This document shows, piece after piece, positions 1 to 10,267 of a stretch of 64,000 nucleotides of DNA. The position numbers were made by a program, and so were the translations under genes. Source of the DNA: Bacteroidales bacterium (lineage in GTDB: Bacteria > Bacteroidota > Bacteroidia > Bacteroidales > G3-4614); assembly GCA_015061035.1 (NCBI GenBank), contig SUXK01000004.1:226553-290552 (forward strand), read 5' to 3'. Below the pieces are notes generated by a model. That model saw only the letters and a program-made list of their open reading frames with translations. It was not told the origin of the DNA and ran no database searches. Positions within the stretch are counted from its first letter, which is position 1. Every line of letters starts with the position of its first letter.

Positions 1-175
1 CAGTTGCAAATTTATCTTTTGGATTTTCCAACTCCTCAATAGGGGGCATATATCCAATTTTTCCGTTAGATATAAGCACAAAGATTAGTGTAACAGCAAG
101 TATTGCTACTACAAATAATATCCACAATGCTCCTATTACCTTATTTTCTATTTTTCTATTCTTAATAATTCCCAT
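1..175 (-). CDS. Penicillin-binding protein 1A-like transglycosylase/transpeptidase, N-terminal fragment (runs off window start)
   Basis: Minus-strand frame reads MGIIKNRKIENKVIGALWILFVVAILAVTLIFVLISNGKIGYMPPIEELENPKDKFAT: short cytoplasmic tail, one TM helix, then a YMPxxEELENPK motif typical of Bacteroidales PBP1A. Confidence 0.6.
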   Translation of the reverse strand, partial: MGIIKNRKIENKVIGALWILFVVAILAVTLIFVLISNGKIGYMPPIEELENPKDKFAT

Positions 176-468
176 TTTCAAATCTGTTTTAGGATTATCC
201 TATTCGAGACAAATATAGTATCTATGTTCGCAGTAGTTTATATTTTCGCAAAGATAATCTTTTTTTTTAGTTGAATATGTCAATATTATTTAAAACTGGA
301 CTTTTATTTACAAGAAAAAATTTTTTATATCACATTTTAATATTTTTGTTAAGGATGTTACAATAAGTCTGTTTTTTTTTATAGTTTTGTAATGAGGAAT
401 GTTGTGTATCTGTAACATTTTGCAACACACTCATTATTAACGATTTAATTTTTTACATTGCTTCTTTT

Positions 469-1383
469 ATGAAAAGTGAGAGTTTGGTCTCTATTACCGA
501 CTACTCCAAAGAGGAGATTTTAGAGGTATTGGAGAGTGCAAGACATTTTGAGGAAAATCCCAATCAAAAAATTTTAGAAGGGAAAGTTGTTGCCACTCTG
601 TTTTTTGAGCCTTCAACAAGAACACGTTTGAGTTTTGAAACTGCAGTAACTCGTCTGGGAGGTAGAATTATTGGTTTTTCTGATGCCTCTACAACAAGTT
701 CGACCAAAGGAGAAACTTTGAACGACACTATTAAGATGGTTAGCAACTACGTTGATTTAATTATTATGCGTCACTACCTGGATGGTGCTGCGAGGTATGC
801 TTCTGAGGTTTCGGACAAACCTATTATCAACGCTGGTGATGGTGCTAATCAACACCCATCTCAAACAATGCTCGACCTCTACTCTATATACAAAACTCAG
901 GGTACATTAGAGGGATTGAATATTACTATGGTGGGTGACTTAAAATATGGTCGCACCGTACACTCTCTAATTATGGCAATGTCACACTTTAATCCAACAT
1001 TCCACTTTGTTGCTCCCGAAGAACTTAAAATACCCGATGACTACAAAAAGTTCTGTGAATCAAAGGGTATAAAATATTACGAGCATACTGAATTCTCGCA
1101 AGAGGTTATAAACAATGCCGACATACTATATATGACTCGCGTTCAACGCGAACGCTTTACCGACTTAATGGTTTATGAGAAGGTAAAAGATGTTTACGTT
1201 CTTAAAAACAGTATGTTGGATAATTCAAAAGAGAATTTAAGAATTCTTCACCCACTTCCTCGCGTGAACGAGATTGCATATGACGTTGATAACAACCCTA
1301 AAGCATACTACTTTCAACAGGCTAAAAACGGGGTATATGCACGTCAGGCTATAATTTGCAAAGTATTGGGTATTAAAATTTAA
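469..1383 (+). CDS. pyrB: Aspartate carbamoyltransferase catalytic subunit
   Basis: [42 protein letters not shown] motifs; followed by pyrI. Confidence 0.97.
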   Translation: MKSESLVSITDYSKEEILEVLESARHFEENPNQKILEGKVVATLFFEPSTRTRLSFETAVTRLGGRIIGFSDASTTSSTKGETLNDTIKMVSNYVDLIIMRHYLDGAARYASEVSDKPIINAGDGANQHPSQTMLDLYSIYKTQGTLEGLNITMVGDLKYGRTVHSLIMAMSHFNPTFHFVAPEELKIPDDYKKFCESKGIKYYEHTEFSQEVINNADILYMTRVQRERFTDLMVYEKVKDVYVLKNSMLDNSKENLRILHPLPRVNEIAYDVDNNPKAYYFQQAKNGVYARQAIICKVLGIKI

Positions 1384-1388
1384 TTGCT

Positions 1389-1850
1389 ATGACTGAATTG
1401 AAAAAAGAGTTGAAGGTTGCCGCTTTAGAAAACGGAACTGTTATTGATCATATTCCATCAGATAAACTTTTTAAGGTTGTTGAAATTCTTAACCTTTCGG
1501 AGTTAGATAAGGCTATCACTATTGGCAACAACTTCACAAGTAAACAGATTGGCAAGAAGGGTATTATTAAAATTGCCGACTACTTTTTTAAAGAGGAAGA
1601 TATTAACAGAATTGCGATTGTTGCCCCTAAGGCAAAAATTAATATAATTCGCAACTACGAAGTTACTGAAAAGTATGAGGTTGAGTTACCCGATGAGTTA
1701 AGCGATATTATTAAATGCAACAATCCTAAGTGCATAACAAACAACGAACCTATGCACACTGTATTCTATATTCAAGATAAAGAGGATATTAGGGTTAAAT
1801 GTAAATATTGCGAACAGGTTGTAACTTTTGAGGATATTAAACTTGCATAA
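1389..1850 (+). CDS. pyrI: Aspartate carbamoyltransferase regulatory subunit
   Basis: [13 protein letters not shown] start and C-terminal Zn site CNNPKCITN...CKYCE; directly downstream of pyrB. Confidence 0.96.
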   Translation: MTELKKELKVAALENGTVIDHIPSDKLFKVVEILNLSELDKAITIGNNFTSKQIGKKGIIKIADYFFKEEDINRIAIVAPKAKINIIRNYEVTEKYEVELPDELSDIIKCNNPKCITNNEPMHTVFYIQDKEDIRVKCKYCEQVVTFEDIKLA

Positions 1851-1863
1851 TCTGCTGTCAGTT

Positions 1864-1958
1864 GTTAGTTAACGAACATACGTTCGTTGAATCTGCTCAC
1901 GCTCGGCAAAGTTTAAGTAAACTTATTTTGCCCTCGGTTAACCGCAGATTTGTTAGTT
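1864..1958. repeat. Dispersed structured intergenic repeat, copy 1 (inverted relative to copy at 63478-63571)
   Basis: AATCTGCTCACGCTCGGCAAAGTTTAAGTAAACTTATTTTGCCCTCG is ~46/47 identical to the reverse complement of the second copy; hairpin AACGAAC-atac-GTTCGTT and outer AATCTGC...GCAGATT inverted repeat. Confidence 0.85.
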
Positions 1959-2002
1959 GTTAGTAAAGTATTAACAATTCCTCATTCCTTATTTAAATAA
2001 AG

Positions 2003-2578
2003 ATGCACGTTGCCTGGAAACCTGGAACAATGATATATCCTCTGCCTGCCGCTCTTATAAGTTGCGGTAGTTCGCCTGAGGAGTACAACATGCTTACGGT
2101 TGCATGGGTAGGCACAATATGTACCAATCCTGCAATGTGCTACATATCGGTTCGCCCCGAAAGACACTCATACCCTATCATTAAAAAAAACGGAGCCTTT
2201 GTCATAAACCTCACTACCGAGGCAATGGCAAAGGCTGTTGATTTATGTGGTGTTAAGAGTGGCAAAGATTGTAACAAATGGGGCCTTACCGGTTTTACCC
2301 CTATCGCTTCGGAAGTTGTTGATGCTCCCTACATTAAAGAATCGCCTTTATGTATTGAGTGTAAAGTGGAGCAAATTATAAAATTAGGCTCACACGATAT
2401 GTTTATTGCCAAAGTTATTCAAGTATTGGCTGATGATAAATATCTGAATCCAGAAAACGAAAAGTTTGAGTTAGAGAAGGCTAATCTTTTAGCATACTCA
2501 CATGGCCACTACTACGGATTGGGTAAAGAGATTGGTAAATTTGGTTGGTCGGTAATGAAAAAAAAGAAGAAAAAATGA
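2003..2578 (+). CDS. Flavin reductase family protein (FMN-binding split barrel)
   Basis: MVAWVGTICTNPAMCYISVRPERHSYPIIKKNGAFVINLT-type flavin reductase-like signature. Confidence 0.85.
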   Translation: MHVAWKPGTMIYPLPAALISCGSSPEEYNMLTVAWVGTICTNPAMCYISVRPERHSYPIIKKNGAFVINLTTEAMAKAVDLCGVKSGKDCNKWGLTGFTPIASEVVDAPYIKESPLCIECKVEQIIKLGSHDMFIAKVIQVLADDKYLNPENEKFELEKANLLAYSHGHYYGLGKEIGKFGWSVMKKKKKK

Positions 2579-3285
2579 GAATTATTTTAATTATAATATC
2601 GCTTCTTATAGCATTACCTCAAACCTTTGCTCAAGAGAAAAAGACAAAGGATAGCAAAAAGTTTAACTATGGTGTTTCTCTATCGGCAAATGCTCCTTTT
2701 GTACACGACAGAAAAACTTTAGTCAATAACATAGTGGTGAGCAAACCTTCAAACGAAACTAAAATGGCTGGTAGTATATCGCTATTCGGCAGGGTTAATT
2801 TAAAAAATCACTATTTACAATTAGAGGCAGGAACTTCGGTTATAAGAGATGTTGTTACTCTGGATATTAAAGAGTTTGGGTATTCAAGTAACCTAAATAT
2901 TGATTCAAAGAATTTTGCACTTACCCTTGACATTCCACTCATATATGGATACAACTTTATTAAACGCGATAAATATGAGTTATCTTTATTTGTTGGTCCT
3001 AAATTAAGATATACTTACTTAAACAAAGAGGATATAAATAACCCACAGAATATAACATTCAATCTTAACGAAGATACAAACCCTATTACCGCATGTGTAA
3101 TTATTGGTATGGGGACAAAGATTTCGAGAGTTCTAATTGACTTTAAATACGAATTTGGAATAACCGAACACAACAAACCTGGAACGTTCTCATTATACGA
3201 AAATAGTGTTTTGATTTCGGAAGGTACATTTTATGCTAAAAGAAGTATAAATTTGTTGAGTTTTTCTTTAGGAGTTATTTTGTAA
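2575..3285 (+). CDS. Outer membrane beta-barrel protein (porin family)
   Basis: Signal peptide MRIILIIISLLIALPQTFAQ from ATG at 2575 (track start at 2545 is upstream of the likely start); alternating beta-strand barrel pattern; ATGA overlap with the previous CDS. Confidence 0.75.
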   Translation: MRIILIIISLLIALPQTFAQEKKTKDSKKFNYGVSLSANAPFVHDRKTLVNNIVVSKPSNETKMAGSISLFGRVNLKNHYLQLEAGTSVIRDVVTLDIKEFGYSSNLNIDSKNFALTLDIPLIYGYNFIKRDKYELSLFVGPKLRYTYLNKEDINNPQNITFNLNEDTNPITACVIIGMGTKISRVLIDFKYEFGITEHNKPGTFSLYENSVLISEGTFYAKRSINLLSFSLGVIL

Positions 3286-3382
3286 GTAGTAACTTATTGA
3301 GTAACTTTGCAACTCATTTCAATCCCTACTGTTTTGGGGATGTTGAATAAAACAGATTTTTTTTAAAAACATATCATATTTT

Positions 3383-4663
3383 ATGGAAAGAGATAACAAA
3401 ATCTTTGACATTATCAAGAGAGAGAGAGAACGCCAAATGAAGGGTATCGAACTTATTGCTTCGGAGAACTTCGTTAGCGAACAAGTAATGGAGGCTATGG
3501 GTTCATGCCTTACTAACAAATACGCCGAAGGTTACCCCGGAAAGAGATACTACGGAGGTTGCGAGGTTGTAGATGAATCAGAGCAACTTGCTATTGATAG
3601 AATTAAAGAACTTTATGGTGCTGAATGGGCAAACGTTCAGCCTCACTCTGGAGCTCAAGCAAACATGGCTGTGTTTATGGCATGTATGAATCCTGGTGAC
3701 AAATTCTTAGGATTAAACCTTTCTCATGGTGGACACCTTTCACATGGTTCACCTGTAAACTTCTCAGGACTTGTATTCCAAGCATTGGAGTATGGTGTTA
3801 AAGAAGATACAGGATATGTTGATTATGATATGATGGAGGAGATTGCTCTTCGCGAACGTCCCAAATTGCTTATTGGAGGTGCTTCGGCTTACTCTCGCGA
3901 ATGGGATTATGCTCGTATGCGTGAAATAGCAGACAAGATTGGTGCTATATTTATGGTTGATATGGCTCACCCCGCAGGTCTTATCGCTGCCGGCTTATTG
4001 GAGAATCCTCTTAAATATGCTCACATTGTAACTTCAACAACTCACAAAACACTTCGCGGACCTCGCGGCGGTATTATCTTATTAGGAAAAGATTTTGATA
4101 ACCCATGGGGTAAAACAACCCCTAAAGGTGAGATTCGTAAAATGTCATCATTGTTAGACTCGGCAGTATTCCCTGGAGTTCAAGGAGGACCTCTTGAGCA
4201 TGTTATTGCTGCAAAAGCAGTTGCATTTGGTGAGGCTCTTACTCCTTCATATAAAGAGTATCAAACTCAAGTTAAAAAGAATGCCGCTTGTATGGCTAAC
4301 GCTTTTGTTGAAAAAGGATACAAAATTATTTCGGGAGGAACAGACAACCACTGTATGTTGATTGACCTTCGTACTAAATTTCCTGAACTTACAGGTAAAG
4401 TTGCAGAGAAAGTTCTTGTTGCTGCCGACATTACAGTAAACAAAAATATGGTACCTTTCGATAGCCGTTCTCCATTCCAGACTTCGGGTATTCGCGTAGG
4501 AACTCCTGCAATAACTACTCGCGGTGCTAAAGAGGACTTAATGGTTAAGATTGTTGACCTTATTGACCAAGTATTGGCTAACCCCGAAAGCGAAGCGGTT
4601 ATTAAAGCCGTTAGAGATGAGGTAAACAAAACAATGAAAGATTACCCTCTATTCGCCTACTAA
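3383..4663 (+). CDS. glyA: Serine hydroxymethyltransferase
   Basis: [44 protein letters not shown] site [15 protein letters not shown]. Confidence 0.98.
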   Translation: MERDNKIFDIIKRERERQMKGIELIASENFVSEQVMEAMGSCLTNKYAEGYPGKRYYGGCEVVDESEQLAIDRIKELYGAEWANVQPHSGAQANMAVFMACMNPGDKFLGLNLSHGGHLSHGSPVNFSGLVFQALEYGVKEDTGYVDYDMMEEIALRERPKLLIGGASAYSREWDYARMREIADKIGAIFMVDMAHPAGLIAAGLLENPLKYAHIVTSTTHKTLRGPRGGIILLGKDFDNPWGKTTPKGEIRKMSSLLDSAVFPGVQGGPLEHVIAAKAVAFGEALTPSYKEYQTQVKKNAACMANAFVEKGYKIISGGTDNHCMLIDLRTKFPELTGKVAEKVLVAADITVNKNMVPFDSRSPFQTSGIRVGTPAITTRGAKEDLMVKIVDLIDQVLANPESEAVIKAVRDEVNKTMKDYPLFAY

Positions 4664-4684
4664 TATAGAGTATGACTACTAAAG

Positions 4685-4718
4685 AAATCCGCACGAGAAA
4701 ACAAAGTGCGGATTTTTT
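4685..4718 (+). terminator. Rho-independent terminator after glyA
   Basis: AAATCCGCAC...GTGCGGATTTTTT. Confidence 0.85.
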
Positions 4719-4818
4719 AGCGTTATAACATATCTTATTAATATTACTCTTTTGAAAGAGTTTTAGGTTAAATAGTTACATTTTTTAAGCAAATTACTAT
4801 TTATTAAATTATATAATT

Positions 4819-6342
4819 ATGTTTACAAGTTTTAAAGGATTTGATCTTATTGACAAATACCAAAAGGCTAAAAAGGCAAAAAAGGATAACAAAAGAAGCA
4901 ACAAAGCTAAACTTATCAAGATTTTATTTGTTGTTGCTGTTTCTCTTATCTTATGGTTCTTGCCTTCTGACAGTTTTGGTATCGAGAATTTAACAGCAAT
5001 TGAGCAACGAGTTATTGCTATTTTTGCATTTGCTGTATTGATGTGGATTTTAGAGGCTATTCCCTCTTGGGCTACATCTATGATGGTTGTTGTGTTATTG
5101 CTTGTAACCTGCTCTGACGGAGGTTTAGATTTCCTCACTGAAGGAGGGGATGCAGCAGTAATTGGGAAAACAATCAAATACAAATCGTTGATGGCATGTT
5201 TTGCTGACCCAATTATCATGCTATTTATTGGAGGATTTGTATTGGCTATTGCAGCAACTAAGAGTGGTTTGGACTCTGTATTGGCAAAAGCATTACTTAA
5301 ACCTTTTGGAACTCAGTCAAAATTTGTTCTTCTTGGTTTCTTGTTGGTAACAGCAATATTCTCAATGTTCTTGAGCAACACTGCTACCGCTGCTATGATG
5401 CTTACATTCCTTACTCCTGTATTGAAAGCACTTCCTGCTGATGGTAAAGGTAAAATAGCATTGGCTATGGCCATCCCTGTTGCTGCTAACATTGGTGGTA
5501 TTGGAACTCCTATTGGAACTCCTCCAAATGCTATCGCTCTTAAAGCCTTAAACACTTCAATTGAGGATGGAGGATTAGGATTGAATATTGGTTTTGGTGA
5601 CTGGATGATGTTTATGTTGCCTTTTACTATTCTTTTAATTTTCATTGGTTGGTTTATCTTGGTTAAAATGTTCCCATTCAAAGCGAAAACTATTGAACTT
5701 GATATTAAAGGTGAGAACAAAAAAGATTGGCGTTCAACTCTTGTAAAAATTACATTCATTATAACAATCTTATTGTGGATGACTGATAAAGTAACTGGAT
5801 TGAATGCAAACGTAGTAGCAATGATTCCCGTTGGTATATTCTGTGCAACTGGTATTATTACTCGTAACGACTTATCTGAAATCAACTGGAGTGTTCTTTG
5901 GATGGTTGCAGGAGGTTTTGCTCTTGGTGTAGCTCTTAACGAGAGTGGATTGGCTGCTCACATGATAAACTCTATTCCTTTTGATTCATGGGCTCCATTG
6001 TTGGTAATCATTGGCTCAGGATTAATCTGCTACTTATTATCAAACTTCATATCAAATACTGCAACTGCAGCATTGTTGGTTCCAATTTTGGCAGTTATTG
6101 GTAAAGGTATGGGTAGTGCTCTTGCTCCTCTTGGTGGTGTTTCGGCACTATTAATAGGTATTGCTATTGCAGCATCGTTAGCTATGATATTACCAATTAG
6201 TACGCCTCCTAACGCATTGGCTCATGCAACTGGAATGATTGAGCAAAAAGATATGGTTAAGACTGGCATTATAATGGGTGTTATAGGATTAATCTTAGGA
6301 TACACAATGCTTATCATTCTTGGATCATTCGGAATTATTTAA
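4819..6342 (+). CDS. SLC13/DASS family anion (dicarboxylate/sulfate) symporter
   Basis: Multi-TM protein with duplicated SNT motifs (FLSNTATAAMML, FISNTATAALLVP) and PIGTPPNAIA. Confidence 0.92.
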   Translation: MFTSFKGFDLIDKYQKAKKAKKDNKRSNKAKLIKILFVVAVSLILWFLPSDSFGIENLTAIEQRVIAIFAFAVLMWILEAIPSWATSMMVVVLLLVTCSDGGLDFLTEGGDAAVIGKTIKYKSLMACFADPIIMLFIGGFVLAIAATKSGLDSVLAKALLKPFGTQSKFVLLGFLLVTAIFSMFLSNTATAAMMLTFLTPVLKALPADGKGKIALAMAIPVAANIGGIGTPIGTPPNAIALKALNTSIEDGGLGLNIGFGDWMMFMLPFTILLIFIGWFILVKMFPFKAKTIELDIKGENKKDWRSTLVKITFIITILLWMTDKVTGLNANVVAMIPVGIFCATGIITRNDLSEINWSVLWMVAGGFALGVALNESGLAAHMINSIPFDSWAPLLVIIGSGLICYLLSNFISNTATAALLVPILAVIGKGMGSALAPLGGVSALLIGIAIAASLAMILPISTPPNALAHATGMIEQKDMVKTGIIMGVIGLILGYTMLIILGSFGII

Positions 6343-6360
6343 TATAAGTTATTAGATAAT

Positions 6361-6400
6361 AAAAAACAACCCCCAAAGACTTTGGGGGTTGTTTTTTTTA
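6361..6400 (+). terminator. Strong Rho-independent terminator
   Basis: AACAACCCCCAAAG-A-CTTTGGGGGTTGTTTTTTTT. Confidence 0.9.
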
Positions 6401-6433
6401 TAGTAGTAACTAATTGTATAGAGAGGGTGCAAC

Positions 6434-6985
6434 TTAATTAAGAGTTACTGCTTTGTACTCATAGCCGAGGCGATTGAGTTCAATTGCAGCACCTATGCGG
6501 AATAGTACTTTACAAGCACGAGAGAATGTATGAAATGCCATTATTGATTGAGGCTCTATTCCACTGTGTTGTATTTGAGATAGTGTGTAGTCACCTACTA
6601 TACGCATAATATCTTTGATGCGATCTGCATCGGCACTTGCTTGAGGTACTCCCATAATATTAAAAAGGATATTATCATCCATATCATCAAATCCGCGAGA
6701 ACCATAAAATTCGGAATAAGTCATCTTGCTACACTTTTCCCAATCGGTATGCCACATGTTTGCTACTCCCATTCCTAAATAGGCTGCCCAAACTAATGCC
6801 ACTGTTGGGTACTGTGCTATCTCTTTAACGGCATCTGCCATATATTCGGGTGCAAAATCGTGCCAACGTTGTTCTATATCGGCACTCTCAAGCAGTGTTC
6901 CTGATAGCATACCATTTGTTGTACATGTTTTCAAAAGGTTATTTTGTAGAGATGTCTCAAAACTGTTTAAAAATTCGTAGTCCAT
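6434..6985 (-). CDS. Conserved hypothetical protein (183 aa)
   Basis: Complete ORF with normal codon structure; family not recognised. Confidence 0.7.
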   Translation of the reverse strand: MDYEFLNSFETSLQNNLLKTCTTNGMLSGTLLESADIEQRWHDFAPEYMADAVKEIAQYPTVALVWAAYLGMGVANMWHTDWEKCSKMTYSEFYGSRGFDDMDDNILFNIMGVPQASADADRIKDIMRIVGDYTLSQIQHSGIEPQSIMAFHTFSRACKVLFRIGAAIELNRLGYEYKAVTLN

Positions 6986-7091
6986 ATATTTTTGTTTTTA
7001 TCTATTAGCAAAGATACGAATAAAAAAGCGACAAGTTATTGGTTTTGAAAATATAAATAATTACTTTTGAAGAATAAAATATCACATTATT

Positions 7092-7793
7092 ATGAAAAAA
7101 ATAGTTTTATTTGTTTTATCTGCAATTCTATTTAACTCTTGTTCTCCTTTATATTACCAACTTTGCAAAGTTTCAAGTGAATTAGAAACTTCTGAATCAG
7201 GAGCATATTTTCATAGCACAAACTCTTGTACGGTAGAATATAACTTCTGGAATGAAGGGGGTTATATTAATTTTACTATTAGCAATAAGTCTGATAGTAT
7301 TCTTTATATAGATTTATCAAAATCATTTCTTATAAAAAATGATATAGTTTTTGATTATTATCTTAACAGAATAATTAGATCTTCAGACCTAGTCTCACAT
7401 ATTGAAAAACCTATTATCGCAATACCTCCTCACTATTCGAAAGTATTCTCGGAATATCCTATTATGAATGTTTCATATAAAGATTGTGATTTAACTAAAT
7501 ATCCTCACAAGGACAATATTGCAAAGATGACCTTCTCAATATCTACAACTCCCGTAAAGTTTAAAAATATTATCTGTTATCGTGTAGGTGAGTATGGCAA
7601 AGATAATTTTATTGAGAATTCCTTTTATGTTAATGAAATAGTAAATCAACATGAATCTATAACAACTCAAAGAGTTAATATAGTTTTGGACGAATGTGAG
7701 TCTGAAATAGATACAAGTACTAAATATTATCCATTTTATTATACATATGAGTTCATTCACACATCTCCTAAAGAGTTTTATATTAAATATTAA
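7092..7793 (+). CDS. Hypothetical lipoprotein
   Basis: MKKIVLFVLSAILFNSCSPLY lipobox; no recognised domain. Confidence 0.65.
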   Translation: MKKIVLFVLSAILFNSCSPLYYQLCKVSSELETSESGAYFHSTNSCTVEYNFWNEGGYINFTISNKSDSILYIDLSKSFLIKNDIVFDYYLNRIIRSSDLVSHIEKPIIAIPPHYSKVFSEYPIMNVSYKDCDLTKYPHKDNIAKMTFSISTTPVKFKNIICYRVGEYGKDNFIENSFYVNEIVNQHESITTQRVNIVLDECESEIDTSTKYYPFYYTYEFIHTSPKEFYIKY

Positions 7794-7858
7794 TTCTCTA
7801 CAAGAATAACTTTTAATATTGCTTATTTATAAAATATCTACATTAACTTATATATATT

Positions 7859-8233
7859 ATGGGAAAGAAAATTTTAATTTACATCGCAGGAATTATTACA
7901 GGAGTAATACTAACATTTGTATTTGCGTACGCAATAACAAATAAGAACGATAAATTTGACGGTATCAAATATTTTAAAAACGAAATTAGTTACGAAGATA
8001 AATCAAGTACTTCGTTTAAGGTTTTTCAAGTATTAGATAATTATGCTTTAGCAAATGAAAAATCAGAATATAATATGTATCTTGGCAAGATAGTTTTGCT
8101 TATATCAAACGATATTTCATTTTATAGTGACCAAATAATAAAAGTGGATAATCCTAAACAAATAGGGACTTATAGTTATGAAAGCCAAGGAGGAATGCAA
8201 TTAACAGTCCCTGTCATTGATATATCTAAATAA
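7859..8233 (+). CDS. Hypothetical membrane-anchored protein
   Basis: N-terminal TM helix (ILIYIAGIITGVILTFVFAYAI); no recognised domain. Confidence 0.6.
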   Translation: MGKKILIYIAGIITGVILTFVFAYAITNKNDKFDGIKYFKNEISYEDKSSTSFKVFQVLDNYALANEKSEYNMYLGKIVLLISNDISFYSDQIIKVDNPKQIGTYSYESQGGMQLTVPVIDISK

Positions 8234-8373
8234 CTTCTCTAAAAAAATAATAGATAGAAAAAACTTACCAAAAGCACATAACATATAAAATATTTAAGGT
8301 CATTAAGGTCTTTAAAGTATTAGGGGATACGACGTAAGATACATTTCCACTTACTTTTAATGTTCTTTTATGC

Positions 8374-8409
8374 GGACGTGGCCTGCCACGTCCCTACTTT
8401 TTGAATCCC
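8374..8409. repeat. Palindromic dispersed repeat (ggacgtggcctgccacgtccctac + T-tract + gaatccc)
   Basis: 9-bp perfect inverted repeat GGACGTGGC-CT-GCCACGTCC; direct repeat of the 8583 copy. Confidence 0.8.
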
Positions 8410-8582
8410 AGAGAGTGATAGGATTTATAAACTAACCCCTCCGACTTACTCCCTCCGTCGCATAGGAGTTATGTTCCCTCATACTGCGGTCGGATTAACA
8501 TTCAGTTAATTCTATTTGCTAAGGCAAATACCTTGTATGCTCCTAAATCAGGGGAAGAGTTTTTTTGCTTTACATACACAAC

Positions 8583-8618
8583 GGACGTGGCAGGCCACGT
8601 CCCTACTTTTAGAATCCC
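8583..8618. repeat. Palindromic dispersed repeat, second copy
   Basis: GGACGTGGC-AG-GCCACGTCCCTACTTTTAGAATCCC; near identical to 8374-8409. Confidence 0.8.
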
Positions 8619-8628
8619 TGCGTATAAT

Positions 8629-8658
8629 AAAAAAAGCGACAAGGTTTTTTGTCGCTTT
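8629..8658 (-). terminator. Terminator downstream of tRNA-Arg
   Basis: On minus strand AAAGCGACAA...TTGTCGCTTTTTTT. Confidence 0.75.
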
Positions 8659-8659
8659 A

Positions 8660-8736
8660 TGGTGATCGAGCTGGGATTCGAACCCAGGACCCACAGCTTA
8701 GAAGGCTGTTGCTCTATCCAGCTGAGCTACCCGACC
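8660..8736 (-). tRNA. tRNA-Arg (anticodon TCT), CCA encoded
   Basis: Cloverleaf on minus: GGTCGGG TAGCTCAGCTGGATAGAGCA ACAGC-CTTCTAA-GCTGT GGGTC CTGGGTTCGAATCCCAG CTCGATC A CCA. Confidence 0.95.
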
Positions 8737-8893
8737 GACCTTATTATGGCTATACCTTTCAGTATTGCGACCGCAAAGGTAGTAACTTTATTTTAATTAT
8801 GCAATTTTTTGGGGCCTTTCGTTATTGCTTTTCCTAAAATAGTAATCAATTCTTAAAAAGAGCAATTAGTTATATACTCTTAACTGATTATTT

Positions 8894-10219
8894 CTAAAAC
8901 TCTCTTCCCGACATTGGTGCTTTGTCTGATCCTCGTGGTTTAAATCCTCCTGACAGTGTTGGTTCCCAAGGATTACCATGTTGGTCATGCAAATCTGTTC
9001 CATTCCTTTGCAATTCAAAGGTTTTTCCTAAATCAGGATCCCACACTTTAATTATATCACTTGATGCTACTACTCCATTACCAAAGGGATTTGAGATAGT
9101 TTCTATAATCATTGACAATCCTCCTGCAAAGAACATAAAAAGTAATATAAGAAATAAGACTAACCACACTGCGGCTATACCTATAAATCCTGCTAACAGA
9201 TTCATCATAAAGATAAATATTACATACATTACCCTACGGTTTGTGTTATAAGTATATAGACACGCTCCGTAAGTTAGCACTATTGGCATATAGCAGAGTA
9301 TTGCTGCGCTTGCTCTTGAATCTTCAAATCCTACTAATGCTGCAATCAATCCGTTTATCAACGATAGGAGTAGAAAGCGTCCGCTATACGCTACATATTT
9401 GTCATCAGAGTCATCTATTTGAAGTATCTTACACTCCATTTTTGGATATACAAATATTATCACTACTCCTAATATACATAGTGGTAGTGCCACTTTAAAG
9501 AATGATGAATCAAACAGGAGCATTGAGTCAAATCCTGCTTGGGGTATTAACTCAAATATAAAGTGTATTGCTATACATATTACAGATACTATCAACAACG
9601 CTTTTGTGGGTGAGTAAGGACGTTGCATAACTGATGTTTTATCTACCTCTATATTTTCATATTTCTTTTTAGAAAATAGTATTGTTCCTTTATGCATAAG
9701 GTATGCTACTACCAATGCATATGGAATAAAGGTATATAATCCTGCATCGTAACTCCACAATTTTATTCCTAAAAGGATATAGAATAACGGTAATACCATT
9801 GCGTATCTTAGTGTTTTTAGCAGTTCAATATGTTTTAGTGTTGCCTCTACTCTATCTATTGCCCTATTCAAGTTGTAGGCACTTAGCCAGATTGGTATTG
9901 ATGATATGAGCATTGTTAGGTATGTGAATTTCTCGAACACTATAAATATTTGATAATTTATAAATGCTGTTACATATAGCGAGAGCGCATATATGGTTAT
10001 TGCTCTGGTTAAATATCTACTTATTCCTTTTTCGTACATTTCGTTATAACGATAATACAACACTAATGGTATAATCATAAAGAATGCTCCCCATGACCAA
10101 CTTGGGACTGCCATTGCTGATAAGAGACCAAAAAACATTCCAACCCCCATCACTAAATAGTAGAATATTGACAAATGTTTGTATATAAATTCTACTATTT
10201 TATCCAACAACTTTATCAT
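8894..10219 (-). CDS. Polytopic membrane protein of unknown function
   Basis: Many hydrophobic TM segments, soluble C-terminus. Confidence 0.7.
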   Translation of the reverse strand: MIKLLDKIVEFIYKHLSIFYYLVMGVGMFFGLLSAMAVPSWSWGAFFMIIPLVLYYRYNEMYEKGISRYLTRAITIYALSLYVTAFINYQIFIVFEKFTYLTMLISSIPIWLSAYNLNRAIDRVEATLKHIELLKTLRYAMVLPLFYILLGIKLWSYDAGLYTFIPYALVVAYLMHKGTILFSKKKYENIEVDKTSVMQRPYSPTKALLIVSVICIAIHFIFELIPQAGFDSMLLFDSSFFKVALPLCILGVVIIFVYPKMECKILQIDDSDDKYVAYSGRFLLLSLINGLIAALVGFEDSRASAAILCYMPIVLTYGACLYTYNTNRRVMYVIFIFMMNLLAGFIGIAAVWLVLFLILLFMFFAGGLSMIIETISNPFGNGVVASSDIIKVWDPDLGKTFELQRNGTDLHDQHGNPWEPTLSGGFKPRGSDKAPMSGREF

Positions 10220-10267
10220 AATATATTTTTTAGTTTTTATAATACTCCTGTTTACTTATCCTCGCTT

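Noticed and set aside
2542-2580. A-rich run ATGAAAAAAAAGAAGAAAAAATGAG at the junction of flavin reductase and porin ORFs as a programmed frameshift site
   Set aside because: A simple ATGA stop/start overlap with a lysine-rich C-terminus explains it; the downstream ORF has its own start and signal peptide.
4267-4629. Long antisense ORFs opposite glyA, the DASS transporter, pdxA, metG and sulfatase
   Set aside because: No domain signatures; they lie opposite well-supported conserved genes and reflect codon bias on the sense strand.
8533-8837. Plus-strand ORFs over the tRNA-Arg locus
   Set aside because: They overlap the tRNA gene and palindrome; the peptide GDRAGIRTQDPQLRRLLLYPAELPDR is antisense tRNA translation, a known false-ORF pattern.
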